DNA of 64,000 nucleotides, from positions 1,798,001-1,862,000 of the forward strand of contig CBDICN010000002.1 in the NCBI GenBank assembly GCA_965277355.1. Direction: 5' to 3'. Position 1 is the first letter of the stretch. Each line of letters opens with the position of its first letter. Below, piece by piece: positions 24,410 to 32,349 of this stretch. The position numbers and the translations under genes are program-made. The notes beneath the pieces were generated by a model. The model was not told the origin of the DNA. It ran no database searches and saw only the letters and a program-made list of their open reading frames with translations. Source of the stretch: RH-AL1 sp965277355 (GTDB lineage Bacteria > Pseudomonadota > Alphaproteobacteria > Rhizobiales > Beijerinckiaceae).

Positions 24410-25321
24410 TCAGCGCGTGACGCTCAATCCCGCATGACCGAGCACGGTTTCCGGCAGTCCGATGCGGGCGAGCACGCTTTCGAGGGTGTAGCCGTCTTGG
24501 CGGAAGGTGCGCAGCGACTTGGCCCGCAGGCTCTTTGAAAGCTTCTGGCCGGCGGCATCGCGGAGCAATCCGTGGTGGTGGTAGTTCGGCGCCGGAAGGT
24601 CGAGAAGCTGCTGGAGGATGCGGTGCAGGCTGGTCGCCATGAAGAGGTCTTCGCCGCGCACGACATCCGTCACGCCCTGCGCGGCATCGTCGACCACCAC
24701 CGCGATGTGGTAGCTCGTGGCGATGTCCTTGCGCGAGAGCACGGCATCGCCCCATACCGACGGCGTCGCCTCCTCCTCCTGGAGCTCCGGACCGCCCCGG
24801 AACTCGCTCCAGGAGAGCCCATAGCCGGCCGTCCGCATCGCCTTGTCCATGTCGAGCCGGTAGCTCGCCTTCTCGCCGGCGTCGAGGCGCCGGGTGCGTT
24901 CCTGCCGTGACAGGTACTTGCAGGTGCCGGCGTAGAGCGGCGTGCCGTCGGGATCGAGCGGCCAGCTCGGGCGCGGCGCCACCACCGCCATGATGTCGGA
25001 CCGTGAGCAGAAGCACGGATAGAGCAGCCCGCGCGACTCGAGGCTTTCCAGCGCGTTCTGGTAGTCGGCGAGGTGCCTGGACTGGCGGCGCACCGGCTGC
25101 TCCCACGTCAGCCCGAGCCAGGCGAGGTCGTCCAGGATGGCGCTCTCGAACTCCGGGCGGCAACGCGTGGCGTCGATGTCCTCGATGCGCAGGAGGTAGC
25201 GTGCGCCGGTCTCGCGCGCGACGATCGCGTTCATAAGCGCGGAATAGGCATGGCCGAGATGCAGATAGCCGTTCGGCGAGGGTGCGAAGCGGACGACTGT
25301 GCCGGAGAAAGAGGCGGTCAT
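24410..25321 (-). CDS. gluQ: Glutamyl-queuosine tRNA(Asp) synthetase
   Basis: Attaches glutamate to queuosine at position 34 of tRNA(Asp). The 303 residues correspond to the catalytic core of glutamyl-tRNA synthetase without the anticodon domain. It shows VRFAPSPNGYLHLGHAYSAL (class I HIGH as HLGH), zinc-type cysteines CFCSR and YAGTCKYL, and a KMSKS counterpart QKLSKS. The ATG at 25321 places the class I motif near the N-terminus; the frame stays open further upstream without family sequence. Confidence 0.93.
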   Translation of the reverse strand: MTASFSGTVVRFAPSPNGYLHLGHAYSALMNAIVARETGARYLLRIEDIDATRCRPEFESAILDDLAWLGLTWEQPVRRQSRHLADYQNALESLESRGLLYPCFCSRSDIMAVVAPRPSWPLDPDGTPLYAGTCKYLSRQERTRRLDAGEKASYRLDMDKAMRTAGYGLSWSEFRGGPELQEEEATPSVWGDAVLSRKDIATSYHIAVVVDDAAQGVTDVVRGEDLFMATSLHRILQQLLDLPAPNYHHHGLLRDAAGQKLSKSLRAKSLRTFRQDGYTLESVLARIGLPETVLGHAGLSVTR

Positions 25322-25404
25322 GGGCGGTCCAGGCTCGTAGGCGCGCCCCCTGCGGCGCTGTTGTCGGCGGCGTCTAGTGACGCCAAGGCCATGTCGAAAC
25401 TGCG

Positions 25405-26199
25405 GTGCGGCGGCTGGCCTTCGCGTCCCTTCGCGCGTACGTCGCGATCTTGAACGGGTTCGCCCGTGCGATAAAGGGAAAACACCCTCTGAACGCTTCG
25501 GTCGCACCTTGGCGCGCCGCCCCGAGCCTTCTCGTCGATGAGGCCGCCTTCGATGCGGCGCTCGAACGGCTCGCCGCGCACGACGCCGATTTCGTCGCAT
25601 TGGCGCTCGGCGCGGGAGCTCGACCAAGCCTGCGGCGGCGCGAAGCGGGCTTCGAGGGCCTCGCCTGGATCGTGGTGGGACAGCAGGTCTCGACCGCCAG
25701 TGCCGAGGCGATCTTCGCGCGGCTCAAAACCCGGCTCGGCACGATCGAGGCCTCGACCGTCGACGCCGCGACGGACGACGACCTGCGCTTGTGCGGCCTG
25801 TCCGGCCCCAAGCTGCGCACCTTGCGCGCGCTGGCCGCGGCCATCGGCTGCGGCACGCTCGATTTCGCCACGCTCGCCGGTGCCGACGCCGACGCGGCGC
25901 ACGCGGCGCTGCGCGCCGTCAAGGGCATCGGACCTTGGACCGCCGACGTCTTTCTTCTGTTCTGCCTCGGCCACGCCGATGCCTGGCCTGCCGGCGACCT
26001 CGCGCTGCAGGAGGCGACGCGGATGGTGCTCGGCCTGCCGGAGCGGCCGTCGACCGAGGCCCTGCGCACGCTCGGCGAGCGCTGGCGCCCGTTGCGGGGA
26101 GTCGCGGCGCATTGTCTTTGGGCGTACTACAAGGCAGCGCGTGCGAAGCCGGCGGAGCCCGCGCCGCCGACGAAGCCCCGCGGCAGGAAGCGTGACTGA
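25405..26199 (+). CDS. AlkA-type DNA-3-methyladenine glycosylase
   Basis: Base-excision repair glycosylase of the HhH-GPD superfamily. Seen are IVVGQQVSTASAEAIFARL, the helix-hairpin-helix LRAVKGIGPWTADVFLLF and the catalytic aspartate in DAWPAGDLALQ. The start is uncertain: the GTG at 25405 gives 264 residues, but family similarity begins near residue 40, so a later non-ATG start (for example TTG at 25450) is possible. Its stop overlaps the next start (TGATG). It is the second alkylation-repair gene in the window besides alkB. Confidence 0.88.
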   Translation: MRRLAFASLRAYVAILNGFARAIKGKHPLNASVAPWRAAPSLLVDEAAFDAALERLAAHDADFVALALGAGARPSLRRREAGFEGLAWIVVGQQVSTASAEAIFARLKTRLGTIEASTVDAATDDDLRLCGLSGPKLRTLRALAAAIGCGTLDFATLAGADADAAHAALRAVKGIGPWTADVFLLFCLGHADAWPAGDLALQEATRMVLGLPERPSTEALRTLGERWRPLRGVAAHCLWAYYKAARAKPAEPAPPTKPRGRKRD

Positions 26200-26876
26200 T
26201 GGCTCCTATTCTCGATGGACCCCGCGTCGCCGCCAAGGGCGGCAAGGCCAGGCAGCTCGTCGTGCTGCTGCACGGCTACGGCGCCGACGGCAAGGACCTC
26301 ATCGCGATCGGCCAGCAGATGCAGTCGCTGCTGCCGGATGCCGCCTTCGTGGCGCCGCATGCGCCGGAGCCGTGCTCGCGGGCGCCGATGGCACGGCAGT
26401 GGTTCCCTTTAACGATGCGCGATCCCGACGAGCGGTGGATCGGCGTCAACAAGGCCGCCCCCGTGCTCGATGCGTTTCTCGACGATGAACTCGGCAAGCA
26501 AGGTCTCGACGACGACAAGTTGGCGCTGATCGGCTTCAGCCAGGGCACGATGATGGCGTTGCACGTGGGTCTGCGCCGCCGCCGGGCGCCGGCGGCCATC
26601 GTCGGCTTCTCGGGGATGCTGGTCGGCCCGGAGCATCTGCCGCAAGGGACCGTGCCGCCCCCGGTGCTGCTTACCCATGGCAGCACCGACGAGGTGATCC
26701 CGCCCGATGCCCTGTTCATCGCGGCGGAGGAACTGGCGGAGGCCGGGATCGGCTGCCAGTGGCATCTCAGCGTCGGCGTTGGTCACGGCATCGACGGACC
26801 GGCGATGACCCATGCGGCGCTGTTCCTCGCCGACTGCTTCGGGGTGCGACCGGCCATGCGCCCGGCGGCTCGGTAG
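26199..26876 (+). CDS. Phospholipase/carboxylesterase family alpha/beta hydrolase
   Basis: A 225-residue cytoplasmic serine hydrolase. The catalytic triad is visible: nucleophile in LIGFSQGTMMAL, aspartate in HGSTDEVIP and histidine in VGVGHGIDG; the oxyanion region is LHGYGADGKD. Natural substrate unknown; relatives cleave short acyl esters or thioesters. Translationally coupled to the upstream glycosylase, though the functions are not obviously linked. Confidence 0.9.
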   Translation: MAPILDGPRVAAKGGKARQLVVLLHGYGADGKDLIAIGQQMQSLLPDAAFVAPHAPEPCSRAPMARQWFPLTMRDPDERWIGVNKAAPVLDAFLDDELGKQGLDDDKLALIGFSQGTMMALHVGLRRRRAPAAIVGFSGMLVGPEHLPQGTVPPPVLLTHGSTDEVIPPDALFIAAEELAEAGIGCQWHLSVGVGHGIDGPAMTHAALFLADCFGVRPAMRPAAR

Positions 26877-26908
26877 CCGCGCTGGCGCGGCGCCCGCGCT
26901 ATGCCGCC

Positions 26909-27235
26909 TCACACGTAGTTTGCCGCCTGGCCTTGGACGTCGACCAGCACCTCGCCCGCCTCGAGCTTGAGCCGGTACTCGGCGAGACGGCACGGTTTGC
27001 CCTCGAGGCACTTGCCGTCGCCGCCGTCGAAGGCCCAGTCGTGATGCGGGCAGACAAGCGTTCGCCCGTCGAAGGATGCGTCGGCGAGCGGTTCGCGGGC
27101 GTGCGGGCAGAACCCCTGGTAGGCGCGTGGGACGCCACCCTCCGGCCAAAGGATGAGCACCAGCTTGCCGTCGACGGCGGCGACTTCCAAGCCGCCCTCC
27201 GCGAGATCGTCCTGCCGGCAGGCCTTCATGAACAT
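26909..27235 (-). CDS. Rieske [2Fe-2S] ferredoxin
   Basis: A 108-residue soluble Rieske protein. The cluster ligands are in FCPHAREPL and LVCPHHDWAF (Cys-x-His ... Cys-x-x-His). Such small Rieske ferredoxins pass electrons to oxygenases or act in nitrite reductase-like systems; no oxygenase is adjacent, so the partner is unknown. The ATG at 27235 has GGAG eight bases upstream. Confidence 0.88.
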   Translation of the reverse strand: MFMKACRQDDLAEGGLEVAAVDGKLVLILWPEGGVPRAYQGFCPHAREPLADASFDGRTLVCPHHDWAFDGGDGKCLEGKPCRLAEYRLKLEAGEVLVDVQGQAANYV

Positions 27236-27408
27236 GACATCGACTCCGCGCCATTCTGCCGACGCCGATAATTTCTTAGGCCGCGACCGGCGAAACCGGC
27301 ATCGGCCGTTTGCCGGACCGCTTCGCGGCGACTATCGTCAAGGTCTGACGCCGGAAGCGGCGGCACGCGTAAGGCGAGGCATGCCCGCGCCGGGTGGAGT
27401 GGCATGGC

Positions 27409-27672
27409 ATGGGAGCAGGGCGCAAGGCATCCGATGGCACGCCGGCTGATCTCGCGCAGCGCCTCGGCGAGCGTGGCCGCGCCCGTGCCCGCGATCAGAG
27501 CCCGTGGCGCCGCGAGACCTTCACCCTGCCGCGCCACGAGGCGCGCGCCAAGGCGCACGAGTGGTTCGCCGCCTATCCAAAGGCCGCCTACATGACCGAA
27601 ATCGAGTTCTGGCGCGAGCTCGCCGACGACCAGATCGAGTTCACGATCCGCCGCCTGCCCAGCGCGGACTGA
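27409..27672 (+). CDS. Small conserved hypothetical protein
   Basis: An 87-residue protein whose C-terminal half (ETFTLPRHEARAKAHEWFAA, then AYMTEIEFWRELADDQIEF) has the compact charged/aromatic pattern of a real conserved protein. The N-terminus is low-complexity and basic. The ATG at 27409 is preferred because GGTGGAG precedes it; a GTG at 27394 is possible. No function can be proposed. It is convergent with the aldo/keto reductase gene. Confidence 0.6.
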   Translation: MGAGRKASDGTPADLAQRLGERGRARARDQSPWRRETFTLPRHEARAKAHEWFAAYPKAAYMTEIEFWRELADDQIEFTIRRLPSAD

Positions 27673-27693
27673 GGCCCGCGCCGGACGGTCGTC

Positions 27694-28575
27694 TCAGGTT
27701 GCGGCGGCGACGTTCGCGAAGGTGTCGAGCTGCGCGAGTTTGTCGTCCGGCAAGTCCAGCCCCGCTGCCGCCAGGTTCTCGCGGAGATGCCCGAGCGACG
27801 AGGTGCCGGGGATCAGCAGGATGTTGGGCGCACGCTTCAGCAACCAGGCCAGCGCGACCTGCATCGGCGTCGCAGCGAGCGCCGCGGCGACCTCGGACAG
27901 CGCGCTCGATTGCAGCGGCGTGAAGCCGCCGAGCGGGAAGAACGGCACGTAGGCGATGCCGGCGGCCGCGAGGTCGCCGACCAGCGCGTCGTCGTCGCGG
28001 TGGGCGAGGTTGTAGAGGTTCTGCACGCAGACGATGTGCGCGATCTTGCGACCGTCGGCGACCTGCTTGGGCGTCGCGTTGCTGAGGCCGATGTGACGGA
28101 CGAGCCCCTGCCGCTGCAGCTCCGCCAGCGCGGTGAGCGGCGCCTCGATGGGTCCTTCCACCGGTCCGTGGCGATCGAACATGAGGCGAAGGTTGACGAC
28201 GTCGAGCGCGTCCTGACCGAGGTTGCGCAGGTTGTCGTGGACGGCGCGGGTCAGATCCTCCGGCGAGAAGGCCGGGTTCCAGGATTTGTCGTCGCCGCGT
28301 CGCGCCCCGATCTTGGTCACGATTACGAGGTCGTCGGGGTAGGGGTGCAGCGCCTCGCGGATGAGCTGGTTGGTGACGTGCGGGCCGTAGAAATCGCTGG
28401 TGTCGATGTGGTTGACGCCGCTCGCGACCACCTCGCGCAGGACGGCGAGAGCGCCGTCGCGGTCCTTCGGCGGCCCGAACACGCCCGGTCCGGCGAGCTG
28501 CATGGCGCCGTAGCCGAGGCGCTTCACCGGATGGCCGCCGAGCTTGAAGGTGCCGGCCTTGCTGATGTCGATCAT
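27694..28575 (-). CDS. Aldo/keto reductase
   Basis: An NADPH-dependent TIM-barrel oxidoreductase of 293 residues. Seen are LGYGAMQLAG, the catalytic aspartate and tyrosine in HIDTSDFYGP, lysine in IVTKIGARRG, and cofactor-phosphate recognition LLIPGTSSLGHLREN. The usual catalytic-histidine position reads VVNLRLM, so this is a variant subfamily. The ATG at 28575 follows AGGAGA and opens the conserved barrel. A LysR gene is divergent with 93 bases between starts, so it is the likely regulator; the substrate is unknown. Confidence 0.92.
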   Translation of the reverse strand: MIDISKAGTFKLGGHPVKRLGYGAMQLAGPGVFGPPKDRDGALAVLREVVASGVNHIDTSDFYGPHVTNQLIREALHPYPDDLVIVTKIGARRGDDKSWNPAFSPEDLTRAVHDNLRNLGQDALDVVNLRLMFDRHGPVEGPIEAPLTALAELQRQGLVRHIGLSNATPKQVADGRKIAHIVCVQNLYNLAHRDDDALVGDLAAAGIAYVPFFPLGGFTPLQSSALSEVAAALAATPMQVALAWLLKRAPNILLIPGTSSLGHLRENLAAAGLDLPDDKLAQLDTFANVAAAT

Positions 28576-28668
28576 GGTCAGTCTCCTTTTACCGACCATG
28601 CATGTAGACAGGATTGCCGCGTACGATAACAGGGTCCGATCAGGACGGGTTGTCCGAGCGGGCGAACA

Positions 28669-29574
28669 ATGGCGCAGCATCTCGGCGACCTCACGGCTTT
28701 TCTCGCGGTGGCACGGGCCGGCGGCTTCCGCGATGCGGCGCGGGCGGTCGGCGGCAGCGCGTCGAGTCTCAGCGAGGCCGTGCGCCGGCTTGAGACCAGG
28801 CTCGGCGTCCGGCTGCTCAATCGTTCCACCCGGAGCGTCGCGCTCACCGAAGCGGGTGCGCGACTCCTGGATCGGCTTGGGCCGGCCTTGGACGAGATCG
28901 AAGCGGCGCTGGACGTCGTCAACGGCTTCCGCGACCGGCCAGCCGGCACGCTCCGTCTCAACGTGCCGATCAGCGCCGCGCGCCTGGTGCTGCCGCGGCT
29001 CGTGCCGCCGTTCCTTTCGGCCTATCCCGAGATCACGCTCGACATAATCGCCGACGACAGTTTCGTCGACATGCTGGCGGAGGGCTGCGACGCCGGCATC
29101 CGCTACGACGAGCGGCTTGAGCAGGATATGATCGCGGTTCCCATTGGCCCCCGCGAGCAGCGTTTCGCCACGGCGGCGTCGCCGGCCTATCTCGCCCGAC
29201 GCGGGCGCCCCGATCATCCGCGCGATTTGCTCGGCCACGCTTGCCTGCGCGGTCGCTTCGCGAGCGGCGCGATGACCGCTCCCTGGGAGTTCGAACGATT
29301 TGGCGAGGTTGTGAAGATTGACCCGAGCGGTCCCCTCATCGTGCGCGTCGGCGGCGCCACCGAACTTGCCGTCGAAGCGGCGATCGCTGGCACCGGTGTG
29401 ATCCAGCTGTTCGAGGACTGGCTGCGCCCGCATCTCGACAGCGGTGCTCTGGAGCCGTTGCTTGAGCCGTGGTGGCAACGCTTTTCAGGCCCGTTCCTGT
29501 ACTATCCAGGCCGCCGCTACTGTCCCGCGCCGTTGCGCGCCTTCATCGATTTCGCGAGCGCGCAGCGAAGCTAG
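28669..29574 (+). CDS. LysR-family transcriptional regulator
   Basis: A 301-residue regulator: the winged helix-turn-helix at residues 5-64 (LTAFLAVARAGGFRDAARAV, then LSEAVRRLETRLGVRLLNRS) and an inducer-binding periplasmic-protein fold from about 90 to 295 (GTLRLNVPISAARLVLPRLV). It is divergent from the aldo/keto reductase and probably controls it from the shared intergenic region. A fragment of a closely related LysR gene lies 1.1 kb downstream. Confidence 0.92.
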   Translation: MAQHLGDLTAFLAVARAGGFRDAARAVGGSASSLSEAVRRLETRLGVRLLNRSTRSVALTEAGARLLDRLGPALDEIEAALDVVNGFRDRPAGTLRLNVPISAARLVLPRLVPPFLSAYPEITLDIIADDSFVDMLAEGCDAGIRYDERLEQDMIAVPIGPREQRFATAASPAYLARRGRPDHPRDLLGHACLRGRFASGAMTAPWEFERFGEVVKIDPSGPLIVRVGGATELAVEAAIAGTGVIQLFEDWLRPHLDSGALEPLLEPWWQRFSGPFLYYPGRRYCPAPLRAFIDFASAQRS

Positions 29575-29577
29575 CCG

Positions 29578-29886
29578 TCAGACTTCCTCGGAGCGAAGGA
29601 CGGAGGGGTCGCGGGGCTTGCGGCCGCGCCGATCCTCCATCCGCATCGCGGTAACTTCCCAAGGTGAAGGAGCGGCCGGTGAAGGCCGACATAGAGCGCC
29701 GGCATCAGCAAATCGCGCAGCAGCAGGGCGAACGGCGTTTCCCAGCCGATCGTCCAACCGCAGCCGGCCGCGAGCGCCAACTCAGCGGCATACCAGAGGA
29801 GGAGGTAGGCCAGAAAGCAAGGCGAAACCGACCAGCCGGCCGCGTAGAAGCCACAGGCCGCCACGACCATCGGCACGAAGGCGCCA
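29578..29886 (-). pseudogene. C-terminal remnant of an HpnI-like glycosyltransferase
   Basis: Minus-strand codons read PMVVAACGFYAAGW, AYLLLWYAAELALAAGCGW and FALLLRDLLMPALYV. This is the membrane-embedded C-terminus of ceramide-glucosyltransferase-like hopanoid enzyme HpnI. After PALYV the match jumps frame to AFTGRSFT, then again to a WEVTAMRMED continuation ending in TGA at 29578-29580. The catalytic N-terminal part is missing: the sequence stops at about 29886, where a LysR fragment begins on the other strand. It is a truncated and frameshifted relic. Confidence 0.65.
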
Positions 29887-29892
29887 GAGACG

Positions 29893-30000
29893 CTCGGCGT
29901 CCGACTGCGCAATCGTACCACCCGCAGCGTGGCGCTCACCGAAGCGGGTGCGCGGTTCCTGAAAGGCTCGGGCCGGCTTTAAGCGAGATCGAAGCGGCGC
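29893..30000 (+). pseudogene. Internal fragment of a second LysR-family gene
   Basis: About 108 bases closely match positions 28801-28909 of the intact upstream LysR gene. The first 60 bases differ at five positions; one base is then lost, causing a frameshift and an in-frame TAA. It encodes part of the winged helix (VRLRNRTTRSVALTEAGARF). It has neither start nor C-terminus. The differences suggest a paralogous source or an old duplication. Confidence 0.75.
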
Positions 30001-30192
30001 CGAAAGGTCCAGACCCGAGCACCGTCGGCCATCCGTCGCCGTGCTCAGCCGCGCCTGTCGGCCCAGCATAATGCTTACGGCCTATCGTCTCATAACGTCA
30101 TGGAATGGGGCTGGAGCGGTGAGGCGCTATCGAGTAGCCGGCCTGCTTCATTATAACAGCGCGGGTGTCGCGTACTAGGGCTGCAGGAGACG

Positions 30193-31290
30193 ATGATGAC
30201 CACCACACAGAGCACATTTGCAACCCGTGAGCTGCGCGACGTGCTGGGGTCCTTCGTGACCGGGGTGACCGTGATCACGACGCGCGATGCCGCGGGAAAA
30301 GGTCACGGGGTGACGGCGAACTCCTTCAGCTCGGTCTCGCTCGACCCGCCGCTGGTCCTCTGGAGCCAGTCCGTCACGTCGAAAAGCCATCCGGCGTTTC
30401 GCGATTCGGAGCATTTCGCGATTCACATCCTCGCCGAGGATCAGGTGGACGTCTCCAACCATTTCGCCCGTTCGCACGACGACAAGCTCCGCGACATCCC
30501 GCATGTCGATGGGTTCGCCGGGGTACCCGTCATCGCGGGATGCGCGGCGCACCTGGAGTGCACGAAGGTCGCCACGTATCCGGGCGGCGATCACGTCGTC
30601 TATCTCGGGCGCGTCGAACGCATCTCTCATTCAGCGAGGCGACCGCTCGCCTTCGGCGCGGGCAAGTACATGTTGGCCTACGCCCACGACCTCGGTCCGG
30701 TGTCGCTCGACTTCGGCAGCTCTGGCTCCACGCAGGTGGAAGCCGTTCGGGTGGCGACGGAAGCGCTCCCCGCAATCTGCCAGCAGGTCGGTCAGCGGAC
30801 CCTCTGTCTTGCCGCTTGGGGCAACCACGGTCCCGTTGCGATCCGCTGGGAGCCGTCCGACGATCCGGTCAGTCAGAACTTGCGGACGGGTCTCGTGATG
30901 AGCATCAGCAGGTCCGCGACAGGCAGGGCGTTCGCCGCATTCCTGCCGGAAGAGGCGACCCGGACGTTGATCGAGGAGGATCTGCGGTCCTCCCAGCGGG
31001 CTGGAGAAGGCGACGCGGTACAACGTGCTCGCTTCGAGGCGGATATTGCCGACGCACGGCGGTACGGACTCGCGCGAGCGACCGAAGCCAATGCGTCCCC
31101 GCTCCATCAGGTCACCGTCAACGCGTTCAGCGCGCCGATCTACGATGCGCACGGCTCGATGGTCCTCGCTCTCTCGCTCACCTGCCGCGCCGACAAGTTG
31201 GAGCCCGATTGGGATGGGCCGGTCGCGCAGGCGCTGTTGGAGGGCGCCCGCGCCCTGTCGTGCCGATTGGGCGGGGCGGCTCACGTGTAA
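30193..31290 (+). CDS. Flavin reductase fused to an IclR-type effector domain
   Basis: A 365-residue fusion. Residues 10-165 are a flavin-reductase-like FMN-binding split barrel (VLGSFVTGVTVITT, GVTANSFSSVSLDPPLVLWS, then FGAGKYM), which reduces flavin with NAD(P)H for a partner monooxygenase. Residues 180-360 resemble the ligand-sensing domain of IclR regulators (RTLCLAAWGNHGPVAIRWEP, then HQVTVNAFSAPIYDAHGSMV), without a DNA-binding helix-turn-helix. The layout recalls reductase component C1 of Acinetobacter p-hydroxyphenylacetate hydroxylase, which is activated by substrate. No oxygenase component lies beside it; an ABM-fold gene follows 45 bases on. Confidence 0.85.
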   Translation: MMTTTQSTFATRELRDVLGSFVTGVTVITTRDAAGKGHGVTANSFSSVSLDPPLVLWSQSVTSKSHPAFRDSEHFAIHILAEDQVDVSNHFARSHDDKLRDIPHVDGFAGVPVIAGCAAHLECTKVATYPGGDHVVYLGRVERISHSARRPLAFGAGKYMLAYAHDLGPVSLDFGSSGSTQVEAVRVATEALPAICQQVGQRTLCLAAWGNHGPVAIRWEPSDDPVSQNLRTGLVMSISRSATGRAFAAFLPEEATRTLIEEDLRSSQRAGEGDAVQRARFEADIADARRYGLARATEANASPLHQVTVNAFSAPIYDAHGSMVLALSLTCRADKLEPDWDGPVAQALLEGARALSCRLGGAAHV

Positions 31291-31335
31291 GGCTGGTTCG
31301 AACCGGCAGGGTCTTTGGAGGAACGGGAGGTCGTC

Positions 31336-31656
31336 ATGCAGATGCGTATCGTCAGGGGCAGGGTCCGCCCGGGCACTTGGTCGGAGTACGAGCAGGCCTA
31401 CAAGGCGGTGATCAAGGAGATCGGCAGCGTGCCGGGATTGAAGGCGCGTTGGCTGGTGCGGGATGAGAGCGAGCGCGACAGCGGCTTCTCGGTCAGCGTT
31501 TGGGATGACGCGCGGGCGCTGCGCGAGTACGAGCGCGGCGGTTTGCTGAAGGATACGATCGCCCAGGCGCTGAAGCCGTTCTTCGTGGGAGATTTCACGG
31601 TCTCCCACTGCGAAGTGGTCCACGCCGAAGAGACGGCTGGTCGGGATTCGGCGTGA
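31336..31656 (+). CDS. ABM-fold (antibiotic biosynthesis monooxygenase-like) protein
   Basis: A 106-residue protein with the dimeric alpha/beta-barrel pattern: MQMRIVRGRVRPGTW, then AYKAVIKEIGSVPGLKARWL, GFSVSVWDDARALREYERGG and a final beta strand. The ATG at 31336 follows GGGAGG. Being 45 bases behind the flavin reductase, it is probably cotranscribed. Many members have no known activity, so a monooxygenase role is only a possibility. Confidence 0.7.
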   Translation: MQMRIVRGRVRPGTWSEYEQAYKAVIKEIGSVPGLKARWLVRDESERDSGFSVSVWDDARALREYERGGLLKDTIAQALKPFFVGDFTVSHCEVVHAEETAGRDSA

Positions 31657-32349
31657 GGAGCGCCGCCGTTGGGCGGCATGACGCGAGGCAACGTCGATGG
31701 CGACATGCGGCGCTCGGGTTCTGTAGCAACGGAACCGAAAGTTCGAATCGAACCTCTATTAATTTGCGTCCGACCCACGGCTTTGCGTCGAATCGATCGC
31801 AAACTTATAGTTCGGCGCCGAGCTCGAGCGGACCTGCGATGCCTGACCGCCATTGAAGACCAGCCGCCGCATGCGCCGGATGTCCGAGTGGCTTGTCGAG
31901 AGGCTGGGAGCATACGTGCGGAGCTGATCCTAGCCGGATCCGGCAACTCATGGCAGCCTGCATCAAACCACCCTTTGATGCAGGCCGGCCGACACTGGTC
32001 GAACTTGTGCGTCCAGAGCCGTTCCTGACGCAAAAACTCGTGCATCTATCTCTGCGTTGTAATCCTGCTCTATTCTGTTTCTGGACCAAGGAGTTGGGCG
32101 GTGCTGGTGAACTATCTGCGTGTGTTTAAGCCGAGCAAAACCTGGCCGAGGCCGGACTTGCGCAGCACGGCGCCAATGGTGGAGCGCGGGAGAGCGAGCC
32201 GAGCGGCGATGGCTAGGCCGGTCATGCGGGCACGGCAACGCCGCGATCTCGGCGCTCGACTGCCCCATGGCTGGCGGCACGATCTTTCATCGGCCAGCAC
32301 AGCACGATGCTGTGAACGCCATCGCCGGATCGGAATCGGCATTAAGAAA
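31657..32349. other. Gene-less stretch with transposase debris
   Basis: About 690 bases between the ABM-fold gene and the GMC gene. Its GC content looks lower in the middle (31700-32080), and no intact gene is recognisable. The only identifiable content is the IS481-like remnant at 32115-32256. Confidence 0.5.
32115..32256 (-). pseudogene. IS481-like transposase remnant
   Basis: Minus-strand translation gives SAEIAAL and then, after one frame shift, RMTGLAIAARLALPRSTIGA continuing to VLRKSGLGQ. This is the pattern of the N-terminal helix-turn-helix region of IS481-family transposases, in which each R(M/L)TG-x-IA block is followed by a second helix and LxRxGL. The catalytic core and the ends are missing. 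The fragment is short, so the family call is moderate. Confidence 0.45.

Noticed and set aside
25405..26199. Assigning the glycosylase as alkA with a firm start
   Set aside because: The HhH-GPD family is certain, but the N-terminus is ambiguous and several alkylation glycosylases share the pattern, so no symbol was given.
29571..29939. A 122-residue intact minus-strand protein
   Set aside because: Its first ~18 residues are antisense to the LysR fragment and the rest is a frameshifted HpnI end, so it is reported as a pseudogene.
31735..31765. tRNA-like T-arm (GTTCGAATCGAAC)
   Set aside because: The arm-like palindrome is not accompanied by an acceptor stem, D-arm or anticodon arm.
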